NCBI GenBank assembly: GCA_009829735.1 | Contig: CM020618.1 | Span: 18,275,346 to 18,339,345, forward strand | From: Pyropia yezoensis | Taxonomy: Eukaryota; Rhodophyta; Bangiophyceae; Bangiales; Bangiaceae | Direction: 5' to 3' | DNA length: 64,000 nucleotides | Part shown: in pieces, positions 31,174 to 42,600 of the stretch | Numbering within the stretch: the first letter of the stretch is position 1 | Layout of the letters: every line of letters begins with the position of its first letter | Translations under genes and position numbers: made by a program | Notes under the pieces: model-generated | Told to the model about the DNA's origin: nothing | Seen by the model: only the letters and a program-made list of their open reading frames with translations | The model's database searches: none

Positions 31174-32888
31174 GCAACGAGTGACGAGGCAAGGGGGAAG
31201 CCCCCGCCTGCGGATCCCGGTACGGGGGTAGTTTCAATACATCCGCCCAGTTCACGGCATCGTGAACAGCCAGCAGGGCCTCGAACTCCCGGGCCAACCC
31301 GGTCTTGGCAGCTATCAGGACCACGCCCAACTGCGCGACGTGCCGACGGACACCCGTCGGAAGATGAAACAGACGCCCCTGCCGACGGACGGACAGTATG
31401 AAGGAAGAAGCCTGCCCGAGGGTAACCTCAAGGGTGAAGGTACCCTGCAACGGGTGGACCGGCCGGGAGGCCAACACACTCCCGAAGTATCGGAGACAGG
31501 AACCGGTGTCAAACCGGAAAGCAGGGGCGGGCTCCCACCCCTCCTGCCACAGGGGCGGGCGCACGGGAGTGTATACCGGCGCACGACCGTTGCCGGTCTG
31601 CAACGCACACGTTATATCCATGCGGAACGCATCCGCCATGACACCATGGTTACGTCTCCAGCTCGACGCCGACTTCAACCCCGCCATAGGCGGGTAGAGA
31701 GCCGTCAACGACAGATACGGGCATACCCCCGGGTAACAAGCGAAGTTGGGATACCGACCGGTACTGCCCACCGTCTCCCCAAACGCCACCGGCTCCGCCG
31801 CCGCCGCAATCCCCCGAGCACTAGCCGGGTAGTCAGTCTCCCGCGGCAACGCGCCGCGGCAACGCGGGAGCAATCAGGTCGCATACCCCGAAGGCGGGGT
31901 CGAGGAAGACCTCACCCCGTCCCACCCGGGTGCGCCAGAGCTGCGCATGCCGGTCGTCCGGCTGACTCAGGATCCAATGGTGTTCCACTCGCACCGCGTT
32001 CGGCTGGTTGACCAGCCGCACCAACTCCCGCTCCCAACTCGGGTCCACCTTAACGCGCCGGGAGGACTCTCCACGGGGAAGGGGCTGGTGGAAGTCCACC
32101 CGCATCCGCCCATTGGACTCCATTGACTCTTGCACAGTCAGGCCTCGAACCCGAGCCACCAAGTCGAACATCGACATGGCGGGTTGACCCGCTGCCACGG
32201 CGACGCCGCCACCCAACGGGGCAACCCGGGCAGGAACAGGAAGAATCGGGGGCGCCGGGGGATGCCCCACCGGCAGATGAGCAGGTGCCGAAGGTGCACG
32301 GGGCCGAGGAGGGAGAACAAGGGCGGGCGCCCGCCCGGAGTAACTACCGCAGTCCACTGCCATCGGTGTAGACCCACCTTGACCACCAGACGACCGCGGC
32401 ACCGCGGGCAGAGCAACGCCGCCACCCGAGCCCGACTAGGGCACCTTGGGGGCAGGAGGGGTAGACCCGTCACCCGCAGCCGCGGATGAACCACCCGGGC
32501 GGGCACCCGCGCCGTCTTGACCCGCCGTCCCGGTCGGGGTGCCACCATACCCGCCCGACGCGCCGGCGACGCCGTCTTGAGGTTGAGCCGCGCCGGCACC
32601 GGCGACAGGAGCCATCCGGGCCGCCGGAGGAGTAGGGGTAGACGCAGCAGCTACCCGCGGTTGCCCGCCACCCGACGGAGCCGTCGAGCAGCTGCACACG
32701 GACGACAAACCGCCCGGAGCACCGTCCGGAGCCACGCGAACGGTCACCCGGTCGTCCTCGTCCTCCGACGAGCTCGCTAAGAAGCACTCGGCGGCGGTGG
32801 CAGAGACGGGAACGTCGTCCACCATCACCTCTTCCTCCTCCTCAGGCAGGAGGTCGTCCTCGCCCCCGGGTACCTGGGGGTCCGACAT
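31174..32888 (-). pseudogene. E1 antisense ORF (family A), N-terminal segment
   Basis: Begins MSDPQVPGGEDDLLPEEEE (32888), an acidic N terminus, then a Gly/Ala/Pro-rich linker. The structured part follows: LVARVRGLTVQESMESNGRM, WERELVRLVNQPNAVRVEHH, VMADAFRMDITCALQTGNGR, FDTGSCLRYFGSVLASRPVH, and RRQGRLFHLPTGVRRHVAQL. Lesions: a TAG near 32434-32436 and a frameshift from a 13-bp tandem duplication at 31841-31866. The protein then runs into E2. The region FGSV ... RRQGRLFHLP aligns by eye with FGSV ... RRGMLWHLP of family B, so the two antisense genes appear to be homologous. Confidence 0.8.
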
Positions 32889-33464
32889 GGTGCAAGCGGG
32901 GTAGCAGGGGCGCCCCGTGCAGAAAAGCCGAGGCCGGCTCGACCCGGTACGAGGAACGCTCGCGCGGGACGAGCCAGGGAAGCGCGGGTACCCGTGCTTA
33001 TAACCGCACAGCTCAGCACGAGCGATGCGGCAGCGCGGGACGACCCGCGCCAGCCGAGCTACGGGGGCGCTCCACCCAGGCACCTGGACCGGAGCCAGGC
33101 CCCCCCCACACGGGGTAAGCAAGGGGGGTCACCCCCAACCGCCCCCGCGCAACGCGGGCAGTTCCCGCCCCCACTCAATCGTCCACACGAGAGGGGCCGC
33201 CCTACCACCAGGCACCTGGTGGCGGATCCGCTTGCACCACCCCTCGGAAAGGGGGGTCGTGAACAGAACCCGCATCGGGAATATAACGGTCCGGAAAACG
33301 GATCGTGTGTGTACCACACAAAGGGGGGCACCCCCCTCAGACAACCTCGAAAAGGGGTGTCTGTCGCGACGGGGCGCAAAGCCCCACCCGACTGGTAAAC
33401 GGTCACGCGACCCACTTACATTCGGTAACCCGAATGCAACTCGACCCGAGGACGGGCCGAATCT
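32889..33464. other. E1 segment between antisense ORF and PPT
   Basis: Presumed leader of the antisense transcript and 3' UTR of the sense one. It contains stem-loop units of the type GGGGGGCACCCCCC (about 33325-33340); no ORF with protein character. Confidence 0.5.
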
Positions 33465-33474
33465 AAGGGGGGGA
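33465..33474 (+). other. E1 polypurine tract
   Basis: aaggggggga two bases before the 3' LTR. Confidence 0.8.
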
Positions 33475-33476
33475 TA

Positions 33477-33840
33477 TGTAGCAATATGGTTGGCCGTATT
33501 GTGACCCTAATATTAGGGGGGGCTACGTCTAATCCTTGGCTTTCAAGTTGATAGTCTGTACTGGTCACGGTATCTATAAGTTACGTATGACCAGAGGGAC
33601 TTGCATCTTGGGGTGGAGGGTAGTTAGTAGTGTCTCCGAGGGTTTAAAACGTGGGGGCCGGCGGCGAATCCACCGCCGGCCGAGGTAGAACAACAAACCC
33701 CTCCCATTTGGGCTCCCATCTTGGTCCCGTGGCTTGCGCTCCAAGGACAGCAACCTTGGCCTCCCGGTGACGTTGGTGCCGATCTCCCTTGGTGAGTGTT
33801 CCCTGAGAGTGGACGTGCGACGGATCCCTATTGTGCTACA
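33477..33840 (+). repeat. E1 3' LTR
   Basis: 364 bp; pairs with 13725-14087; followed by the TSD ccgcg. Confidence 0.95.
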
Positions 33841-33845
33841 CCGCG

Positions 33846-34225
33846 TCTCCCGCCGCCCTGACCTCCGCGCAACCCGTGCGACCAGGGTGGGGGTGGAGTG
33901 AATGGACGTCTCTGTGGCGTCTCCCGCTTCCTCGTTGCTGGCGCCGCGGGTGGCGGGCACCCCGCTCGCGCCCTTGGCGGATGTGACGCGAGAAGGCATT
34001 AAGGTGGGGCACAACGCTTGCCTGCTCTCTACCGGCATGCCTGCCCACACTTGTTCCTCCTTGGTGTAGGAGGTCTTTGCCCGCGTGGGCCCCTCCTCGG
34101 CGGCATGGCTGAAGGTCGCGCGGGGGGCCCCCACCAGACCACCACACGGGCGCGCCCGCTCAGCGCCATCTAGGGGGCGCTGTGGCGGTCCATCACCCGT
34201 GCCGTGGCCGATGAGTGCGCGTGAT
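33846..34225 (+). pseudogene. Non-LTR retrotransposon C-terminal remnant, part 2 (endonuclease-like)
   Basis: Reading on from 13724 across one TSD copy, the frame gives SRRPDLRATRATRVGVE, then TGA (33899-33901), then DVSVASPASSLLAPR and KVGHNACLLSTG, then TAG (34067-34069), then EVFARVGPSSAAWLKVA. After a frameshift near 34160 it gives ALWRSITRAVADECA and a stop. The series RPD ... DVSV ... K ... EVFARVG is the pattern of the restriction-like endonuclease region of R2/CRE-type non-LTR elements. Two nonsense codons and one frameshift show it was already dead or has decayed since. Confidence 0.6.
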
Positions 34226-36483
34226 GCCTTGGGGCTGAGGACCCGGCTGGGGTGGGCATGGAGGGTCCTTTGGGGTGTGCGAGCGTGGGGGTGTCCATTA
34301 GTGCGCAAGTAGTGGTGGTTCGTCCGAAGGAGCTGATCCTCAGGGGTGGTTAGGGAACGAAGATCCGGGTTCATTTGACGACCGGCCTTCTCGGTGAGAG
34401 AAATGTCATCTCTTTCGTCGACCCATGTAAACTCTATCGTGCATCTCCTAGGCAAGCTCTTTGCGCAGGAGGTTCAATGTTAGATAACGATCAAGCTGGC
34501 AAAGAAGAGGTGCACATTACTCATGCTGACAAAGGCAGTGCAGTTCTCCCAAGTTTATTCTTTGTGGACAAGAGCAAGAACAAGCTGTAACTGAGGAATG
34601 ATATGACTCAGATGGTGCCTCTCTGGTCAATGACTGCTCAGCACCAAGCAGCTCAGATAATCAGCACACTGCCCGATCGTCGGTGGTAACTGCCACTGCC
34701 ACTGCAGTCGGTGGGGGCACGCCGCCGCGGGCAACAATCTCGAGAGCAAGCCTCTCAACTGGCGTAGGCAAGTCCAAAAACCGTATTTATTTTAACATTG
34801 GCAAGTGGTCGTGGGGTGGTCGTCAAGTGGTCGTCCGGTGGTCGTTGGGTGGTTGTCGGGCGGTCGTGGGGCGGTCGTGGTGTGGTAGTGGTGTGGTCGT
34901 GGGGTGTTGCCAACCCGATCTGTGCCTCGCAGTGGCTAAAATCCTGCACTTTACAGGTCGTGATTTGGCGAACACGCGACGTGCTTCCACCCACGGGCCC
35001 GGCAATGTGGCCCCAGTGACCCTGCAAGGGCTGCGTTCTCTGTTCGCTCCCAAAGCGGCGCTTGCTACAGCGACGCCCCCGGAAAGGGAAACGACGGCTA
35101 CGATGGTCGCATCATGAGGGCCCGTTGTTGTATGAGTTTCTTTTCGACCGTCTTCTGAGCAGGTCCACCGGAGACGTGAGGGCGGCTGGGGCATCATAAG
35201 ATGTTTTAGCCGAGGATTCACGTGAGCGCGAGGAGCATGAGGGGAGATCATCGGAAAGATGAACAGTACTCTGACCAATGAGCTCTCGGATGAAGAAGCC
35301 CGAGGACCTGCCGCCAATCGCGTATTTCCGGGATCCGAGAGCATCGGCAATACTGCGCCACTCTCATGCCCTTCTTGAGCGTCATTCGCTGAAATGCTGT
35401 CAGCCAGCTGTTGTCGAGCAGTAGTACACATGCGCAACCGCAAAAACAAAAATTGCGAATACTGCAATCATTTTATTTGCGTTATGAATACGACTCCACA
35501 GCGTTGCGGCGAAAGAGGAGACGTGATTTGGTCTGCCTCTTCGAGAATGCCACCTTCTCGCCGCCTCTGGCCGCCTGTTCAGCTTGTAGAGTCGTGCACA
35601 AGAACTACAGTTTTGTTTTTTCCGAGCCATCCGTACCCGAGGTCGATCGCTCGTCTCGCGCCCGGTGCCGCAATTGACAGTCCGGTGTGGGGCAACCAAC
35701 CACCGTAAATCACTTGCGCCCTAGGCGAGCACATTGATCAAGAGAGTGCTTCCTGTAAGAACTCCATTATTAGTGCGCACCCCGTCAAGTTCTTGTATGA
35801 TGTTTTCCCTCCGCGCAACAACCATGTATTCCAAGATTGAGACAACAACGACGTCCGATGAGGTCGGCCGGCCAGTCACGCGAGTCAACCAGCATGCTCT
35901 CGTTTTGGCGCGCTACACGCACTTGCGACCCCTGCCTCTGACAGTAGAGGGGTGCAGGTGGGTGCCGTTTACACCCCTACTACTCAATCGGGGGCGGTAA
36001 GAAGCCATGGCGGCAGATTGCTTGACTTCAGTGGCAGTCCTGACGGCTGTTGAGGCGCTTCGCGCCGCCGCGACGACAACGGCCATGACGGTGGAGCGCC
36101 GCGACAATGCTCTGCATCTAGTCATGACGCTCTAGGCCAGCCACGGGCCGCGGTGTGACCGTGCGAGCGGGTCGGCGCTTCCGCATGGTTCGTCACCCGC
36201 TTTGGATTGACCGTGCGGGGGAAGAAGCGCCTTTGCTCCTCTCTGTATCCCCGCCTCCTGTTTGGGGGAGCTCTCCCGCCGCTCCCCCACTGCCCATGGC
36301 GGCGGGGTTGGTGGGTGCGGGGGCGGCCGCGACGGCGGTCGCGGCGACCGACTGCTCGGGGGTGGACGCCGCGGGTGGCGGATCTGCGGCAACACCGGCG
36401 GCGCCGAATACTCGCGGGGCGACACCGCCGGCGACGGCGGCGAGAGGCGCAAGGGCAGCGACACCTCGTGGAGAGGCCATCTC
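34226..36483. other. Unassigned region between E1 and E3
   Basis: Contains a minisatellite (34804-34912, listed) and stretches of more moderate GC (34440-34600 and 35200-35870). A 42-codon ORF at 36007-36135 (MAADCLTSVAVLTAVEALRA...) has plausible helical protein character but no recognisable family. An Ala/Gly-rich open frame runs from 36155 to the E3 insertion point. Confidence 0.35.
34804..34912. repeat. Degenerate 10-11 bp minisatellite
   Basis: About ten imperfect head-to-tail copies of gtggtcgtgg with small length changes. Confidence 0.8.
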
Positions 36484-36488
36484 CGCGA

Positions 36489-36956
36489 TGTGGCAGTATT
36501 GACCCCAGGTTGGGGGCAACACTTGCAATGTAAGGGACGGCAGGCAACTAGCCTGACCCGTTTCTCCATATGCATTTGGGTTCATATTCCGTAAGTTAGG
36601 GATAGCTAGCTTAGTAGTAAGTCCAACTTGGATTTAAGAGTTTTCTGCACTTTATCGTCTTGAATTTCGTGTGGCCCGGTGGGCAGGTGCTGGGGTGGGA
36701 GATTCTGAGTGGCGAGATTTTGAGGGACCCTGGGGGGATAAGGGGAGGGACAGCGGGGCTTGGCCCTGCGTCCCCGTCCCGACCAAGAAACTGTTGGACC
36801 ACACACCATCCTCTTGTTTGTCCGTGGGGGGTTTGCCCCACAACAGGGACAGCGTGTGTGCGACTTGCACTTCTTCCGGTTTCCCCCCGACACGGGAGGC
36901 AGCCCTTGGACACCGACCCAACTTGGGTGCGGGTGGACCAACCGGGTTTTGCCACA
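36489..36956 (+). repeat. E3 5' LTR
   Basis: 468 bp, family B, starts TGTGGCAG and ends GCCACA. Confidence 0.95.
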
Positions 36957-36958
36957 CT

Positions 36959-36976
36959 TGGTGGAGCAGCAGGGGA
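36959..36976 (+). other. E3 primer-binding site, tRNA-Ala
   Basis: The same 18-nt complement of tRNA-Ala as in E1 and E2. Confidence 0.93.
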
Positions 36977-37075
36977 CTGGGGTAAACTTTACCTCCGGGT
37001 GTTCCCGGGAGTTGGGGGCCCTCTGTCTCAGAGGAACGGTGGTCTTGGCCTGTGTCGTGAAAATCGATAGCCAAC

Positions 37076-37987
37076 ATGGCTGGTTCGGATCCCCCGTCGT
37101 CCGTGGAGTACACAGGTGACGCACGTACTCCAGTGCCTTTGAATACTGGTAAGACACTGGTAGGTTTACCTGGGGTCGCAGAGGGGCTAGAGGCCCCTCA
37201 AGCCAGCAGGACTGGGAGTGCGGGCGGGCAACTGGCCACCCCGACTCAGTCGGGAGTTCATCCGGGTGACACGCCCGATAATGGTGGACCGAAGTCCGGC
37301 CACCGAGCGGTACACTCAACGGAAACGTCTCAAGGTGAGAGGACTGTCCCCGCGGGATCCACTCGGGTTGGAGCCAACTTCGGCATGGAGCCCTCGCCAA
37401 CTAGGCTTTCGGGGGACGGCGGACCTCCGTTGGTCGGCGAGGGGCTCGCGCCATTACCTACGGTTGAGACCCCTGGGGACCGTGGTTACTCCCCAAGTGG
37501 ACTCCCGGAGGCTGTCTGAGACTCAACTCGAGTCGGAAGCTCCCTCCTGGCGGAAACTGTCCGTCGGAAGGCGACTGATGTGCTACGGCAGACTTTGCCG
37601 GAACGAGTGGTCACGATGACGAACTCCATTCTGAATCAGATCGCGGCGAGTTTGCCTGATGGACTCCATGTCCAGACCGGAGTAGGGCTTCCTAGCCCGC
37701 AGACGCAGGGAACACTTCCCCCTACGCCTGCAAAGGGGCGTCCCGAGCAGGGATCGACCCCTGTGACTCCCAACGTGGGGGCCACACCAACTTCGTCGGG
37801 GCGGATGCCTTCTACTGGGGCGACCCCCGCAGAGACGCCGGTGGCTACACTTAGTCCGCCGGTGGAGACGGCAGAGAGTACGGGTCAGTTTACCCCTCTG
37901 CCTCAACGGCTGTACCCTCAACGAGAGGTGCCGCCCAAGATCCAGGTAGCCAACCCGGTCTACCAGAGGATCTTTGACTGTGAGACC
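37076..37987 (+). pseudogene. gag: E3 gag, 5' segment
   Basis: Starts MAGSDPPSSVEYTGDART. An in-frame TGA at 37517-37519 replaces the Arg codon seen in E2 (PEADRDST). The frame then continues to FDCET, where the solo LTR is inserted. Homologous throughout to E2 gag. Confidence 0.88.
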
Positions 37988-38610
37988 TGTTGTTGCTTGA
38001 TAGGGGAGTAGGGTGGGTGTCCACGGTGAGGTGGTCGTGTGAGCAGAGCAGGTGTGGTTGAGTGCGAAGGTGCTTTGTTGGTTCTCTCCCCTTTCTCCTC
38101 GATCCGACCTACTCGACCCCGTATATGTACACGGGGTCGGCTCCCTCGCCGGCACTCACTCGCACTCGCCGGCACGCACTCGCACTGACACTAGTACGCA
38201 AATCAAACTAACATTCGATCAAGCACAACCCACAACAGCAGCAGACTTGGGGGTGCAACGAAGGCTTGTGACACGTGGCTGCCACGTGTCACACCCAACT
38301 TGGCCTTGTTCTTGCCCGGCGCCAGGGACCTCCTTAGGACACAGAAATGAAGGTGCCACTTGGCGCGCTCTCAGACGCCCACGTGGCAGCCGATCTTGAA
38401 AATCCGCGTCGCCTGGAAGCGCCAAAACGGGCAACATTGAGAGCTGCCAAGTGCCTTGGAGCGAATCCGTCCACGTGTCAGCCACGTGTCCGTAGAAGGC
38501 CCATTCTTGTCCACGTGTCGGCCACGTGTCTTGGTCACCTTGGCGATCAACGTCTTGTCCAGCAGCAGGGTGCCCTCGGCCATACGCGGGAACAAGTAAC
38601 AGTTCCAACA
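37988..38610. mobile_element. Solo LTR of a third family
   Basis: 623 bp with 5'-TGTTG...CAACA-3' ends and a 5-bp TSD agacc (37983-37987 and 38611-38615), inserted in E3 gag. No internal coding sequence. The TGTTG/CAACA ends are typical of many LTR elements. It carries seven CACGTG cores between about 38270 and 38530, including a near-perfect palindrome of 12-bp arms at 38268-38292. Presumed product of recombination between two LTRs of a full element. Confidence 0.85.
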
Positions 38611-38615
38611 AGACC

Positions 38616-39650
38616 TACGCCCTCGACAACAAGTCGGTAGCGTATGGTCTTGTGCAGGCCCGAACTATGGGCGGTGCCAAGAAGGATGTAACTCACTCCT
38701 TTGGGCACAAGGCGGAGTGGGATGGACCTCCCCCCCTCCGTGTCTTTGAGTTCCTACGTCGGTTCACAAAAGCCTGTGACGACAATGCTATAAGTGAAGG
38801 CATGTCCTTTTATTTGTTGCAGGAGTTTTCTAAGGGTGACCTCCGGACGGACATTATGTCCGTCATGCCCAGTTCCTTAAGTGGAGGAGCTGGTGAGGTG
38901 ACGTCCTACTTGGAGCTTGTCAACTGGTTGCTGAGAGCCATGGTTGATGAGGCCGTGTTGGCTTCTCAAGTTGAGGAGTTCACGCAGGCCCACCAAGAGG
39001 ATGATGAGGACGAGTTGTCCTTTGTTGAGCGTGTACGCAAGCTCAACAATCTCTGTGGCTTCCTTCATACACAACCTGTGGTGAAGAGTCGCTTTGTGGA
39101 AGGTCTCCACTGGTCGGTTCGTATGGAGACCCGGGAGCATAATACCTCCCGGGCTACGTTGGCCGAGTTGGCCCGTTTTGCATATCGCCGGGGTGAGGCT
39201 TTCCGCATGTTGCGGGATGAGCAACGCCGAGAGCGGCAGGCCGAGTTGGCCAACGAGAAGGAAGAGGCTCGCAAAGCGAGAGAGCTACGAGAGGCCCGCC
39301 GAATCCGTAAGGATAAGGTAGTGGGCGCTGTGGAGACTTCCCACAGCAGTTCGACGGGCTCCCAAGTTGGGAAGACCTTCCCGGGAGCTGAGAATCGGTG
39401 TTGGAACTGCAACGCCGATGGACACTGGGCCTATGACTGTCCCCAGTTGAGCAAGCGCATTCAACAGCTTGTTAAGAATGCTAGCCAGAAGACGGCAACG
39501 GGCAAAGTGCGCCCCCGCCGCGAGGGCGGCACGCAGTCGGTGGCGGCTGTGGCTGGGCCCTCGGCAGAGGGAGCGGACACGTCGTCCTCGGACTCGTTAT
39601 CCTCTCCTTCGTCCTCGGATCCCGAAGCCAAGTCGGCGGGAAACGAGTGA
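38616..39650 (+). pseudogene. gag: E3 gag, 3' segment
   Basis: Resumes at YALDNKSVAYG exactly where E2 gag predicts. Includes WDGPPPLRVFEFLRRFTKAC and the CCHC knuckle CWNCNADGHWAYDC, and ends KSAGNE. No lesion in this segment. Confidence 0.9.
39638..39644 (+). promoter_or_regulatory. -1 frameshift slippery site GGGAAAC (E3)
   Basis: G GGA AAC in gag frame, then GAG TGA. The -1 frame gives CGA GTG ACC and enters pol. Identical in sequence and position to the E1 site. Confidence 0.65.
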
Positions 39651-42600
39651 CCGCTGGAGCTGGACGTCCCAAGCTCACGGCATTAATCCCGGCCAAGTGG
39701 GCCAAGGGGGCGAACAAGCCTGGTCGGATACTGCGGCGGCCTAAGGGGGTCCGCCCACCTCGGGTCGGACTCCCCAAGAGCGTAAACCCACGTCGGGTCT
39801 TCGCCGTGCTGACGGGAGAGAACTTTCAAGTGGCTGGCCGGGTGCAACTAGCCCCAGGCCGCGCGTGTTGTGCCCGTATCATACTTGATACAGGCTCTGG
39901 CGCTTCCTTGGTACGCAAGTCGCTGTTACCAAAGGAGGTGGAACTCCAACGTTGGAGCTCGAAGGCCAACCATATGCTTGACATCAATGGTGGGGTACTT
40001 CCCATTGTTGGTGCTGTGACCCTGCCAACTAGGTTGGGGTCCCACGAGGTCAACGTGACCTATGGTGTCGTCGAGATCATGTCGGTGCCCCTGCTTCTGG
40101 GCACCCCCTATGTTGGAACTCAAGTGCCTTTGACTTGTGGCCCTGAGTACTGGGTCAAGCTGAAGAACGGGGAAACTATCCCCATCCTTGGCAAGGGGAA
40201 GTCTGTCGCTCCTGTGACAGTATCACAGTCGAAGCCTGTTTGTTCTGTGAGAGAAGGGTTTACCGCTACTTTGCGTTTAGCCCGTAAGGTCACGTTGCCT
40301 CCGAACTCGGTGACACACGTTGACGTTGTAACTGACTTCACGGGGAACGGGTTGGTGCACCCTAACCCCCGTCTTGCTCGTAAGCACCAAGTGCATGTTG
40401 CCCTTGGCACGATGGACTCCAAAGCCGGAGTCCCGTGGAGGATACAAGTGATGAACCTCAGTTCCTCACCGAGCTACTTCAAGTCGGGAGCCAAGTTTGG
40501 CTATATCGACCAACGTGAGGGACCCGTGGTTGCGGTCACCCTCAACGCGGGACAGGCAAGTCGCCAGGAACCCGTGGAGGAGAAGCACGAAGCCAAGTCG
40601 GCGGCTCCTCCTCGACCCCATGTGGAGATGAAGAACGTCCCACCCAAGTTGCGGGTTCAAGTTGAACGCCTCTTGGACCGATACCACGAGTTGTGGGATG
40701 GTCAACTGGGATTCTTGAAGGCTACAGAACACCGGATCGAGTTGAAACCTGGTGTGACCCCTACACACCAACAACCGTAGAGAGGGGGGCCCCGTTCAAG
40801 GGCCCTTGTCAAAAAGCAAGTTGCTCGCATGGAGGCCCTGGACGTCATTGAGGCCAGCAACGCCGAGTGGGCGAGCCCTGTCGTGATCGTCCCTAAACCG
40901 GATGGGACGCCACAGTTCTGTATTGACTACCGTAAGCTCAACGAGAGCACGGTGAAGGACAGTTATCCTCTTCCTAGGATGGACGACTGTCTGGACTCGC
41001 TGGGGGAGGCGAACGTGTTCTCCACCCTAGACTGTAACGCGGGGTACTGGCAAATTCCCATCACCCCGGAGAACAGGCATAAAACTACCTTTACCTGTCA
41101 CTGTGGTACCTACCAGTGCAAGCGCCTACCGTTTGGACTGTGTAACGCGCCGGCAACTTTCCAGCGCGCTATGGACATGATTCTGGCCGGAGTACGGTGG
41201 CAGATCTGTCTTGTGTACCTAGACGATATCATTGTGTTCTCCCGAAGTCCGGAGGAACACATTGGCCATCTTGGCCAGGTGTTCAAGCTACTTGCTGACG
41301 CCGGTGTGTCACTGAAGGCGAGTAAGTGCCACCTCTTTACTCAAGAGGTGGAGTACTTGGGACATGTTGTCCATCCGGGGCGTCTCAGTGTTAACGAGAA
41401 GAACTTGAGGGCCATTCGTAAGGCTCAGTACCCCCGGACCCAGACCCAGATGAGGAGCTTCCTCGGGATGTGTAACGTGTACCGACGTTTCACCAAGGGC
41501 TTCGCCAAGGTGGCGAAGCCGTTGAATGAGCTAGTGAGCTCAACGCTACCGAAGAACCTGCCTCCCCCAAGTCGGGTGGAGCAGGAATCCTTTGAGACTC
41601 TTCGGGACCTTCTGCTGAAGCCCCCTATCCTGGCTATTCCCAGGTTGGGAGGCCACTACATCCTAGATGTGGACGCTAGCTACGACCAACTTGGTTGTGT
41701 GTTGCTTCAGCAGCAGCCGGACAAGGAGTACCTGCCGGTGGGATACTTTAGTAAGGGGCTGAACTCGGCCGAGAAGAACTACGGAGTCACCGAGTTGGAA
41801 GGACTCGCAGTGGTGTGGGCGGTGACGTCACTTCGTCACTACCTGGAGGGTGAGAAGTTCCTCATCCGCTGTGACCACCGCGCGTTGCAGTTCATCTTTA
41901 AGACGGACTGTACGAACACTCGTCTCAACCGGTGGAGGGTGCGACTGGCACCCTTCAACTTTGACATTGAATACCGACCTGGCAGGCAACATGCCCTTGC
42001 CGACGGCCTCTCTCGGGTACCTACCGAGGGGCTGGACACTAACCCAGTCGATGAGGACATCCCCATCGTGGAGGCAGTCACACGCTCGGGGCAGGTGTTA
42101 AGCCCCGAGGTGCCAGGGAACAAGAAGTACTTGCCCCTGTCACTGGACGCAGTCGTACGGGCTCAGGCCGAGGATCCCTTTTGCAAGTCGCAGAGGGAGG
42201 CGCTGGACGCAGTGGCGGAGACGTGCTTCTTCATCGGAGATGATGGCCTCCTCTTGAGGAGGGGGGCAATACAGGCGACTGAACAGCTTGTCATCCCCGC
42301 ATCCCTCAAGGAGAGTATCATTTAGCGGGAGCACAACGCTCCCACAGGTGGACACCTGGGGTCTAGCAAAATATACCAGACCCTGAGGACCAGGTACTAC
42401 TGGGCCTCCATGGTGGTGGACATCTATAGTTGGGTGGCCACGTGCACAAATTGTGCACAGAATCGCCTCATGGAACGGCGGCCAACTACGGCCATCATGC
42501 TGTTTCCAGCCAAGGAGCCCTTCGCCGCGTTGGCAATGGACCTCCTTGGACCTCTACCAGTGACCAAGGATGGAAACCAGTACCTCCTGGTTATCTGTGA

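Larger units (their letters stand above)
13725..33840 (+). mobile_element. E1: Ty3/gypsy chromovirus-like element, family A, interrupted by E2
   Basis: LTRs at 13725-14087 and 33477-33840, flanked by the 5-bp target-site duplication ccgcg (13720-13724 and 33841-33845). Order: LTR, PBS, gag, protease, RT-RNase H-integrase-chromodomain, antisense ORF, PPT, LTR. E2 is inserted at 21797/31174 inside the antisense ORF. The two LTRs differ at about a dozen of 364 positions by eye, so this is an older insertion. Protease and antisense frames carry stop codons. Confidence 0.95.

Noticed and set aside
30869-31873. A 334-codon minus-strand ORF as one gene
   Set aside because: Its last part is the E2 LTR; only 31174 onwards belongs to the E1 antisense protein.
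38526-38615. Upstream part of the ORF running into E3 gag at 38616
   Set aside because: These codons are the end of the solo LTR; the true gag frame enters from 37987.
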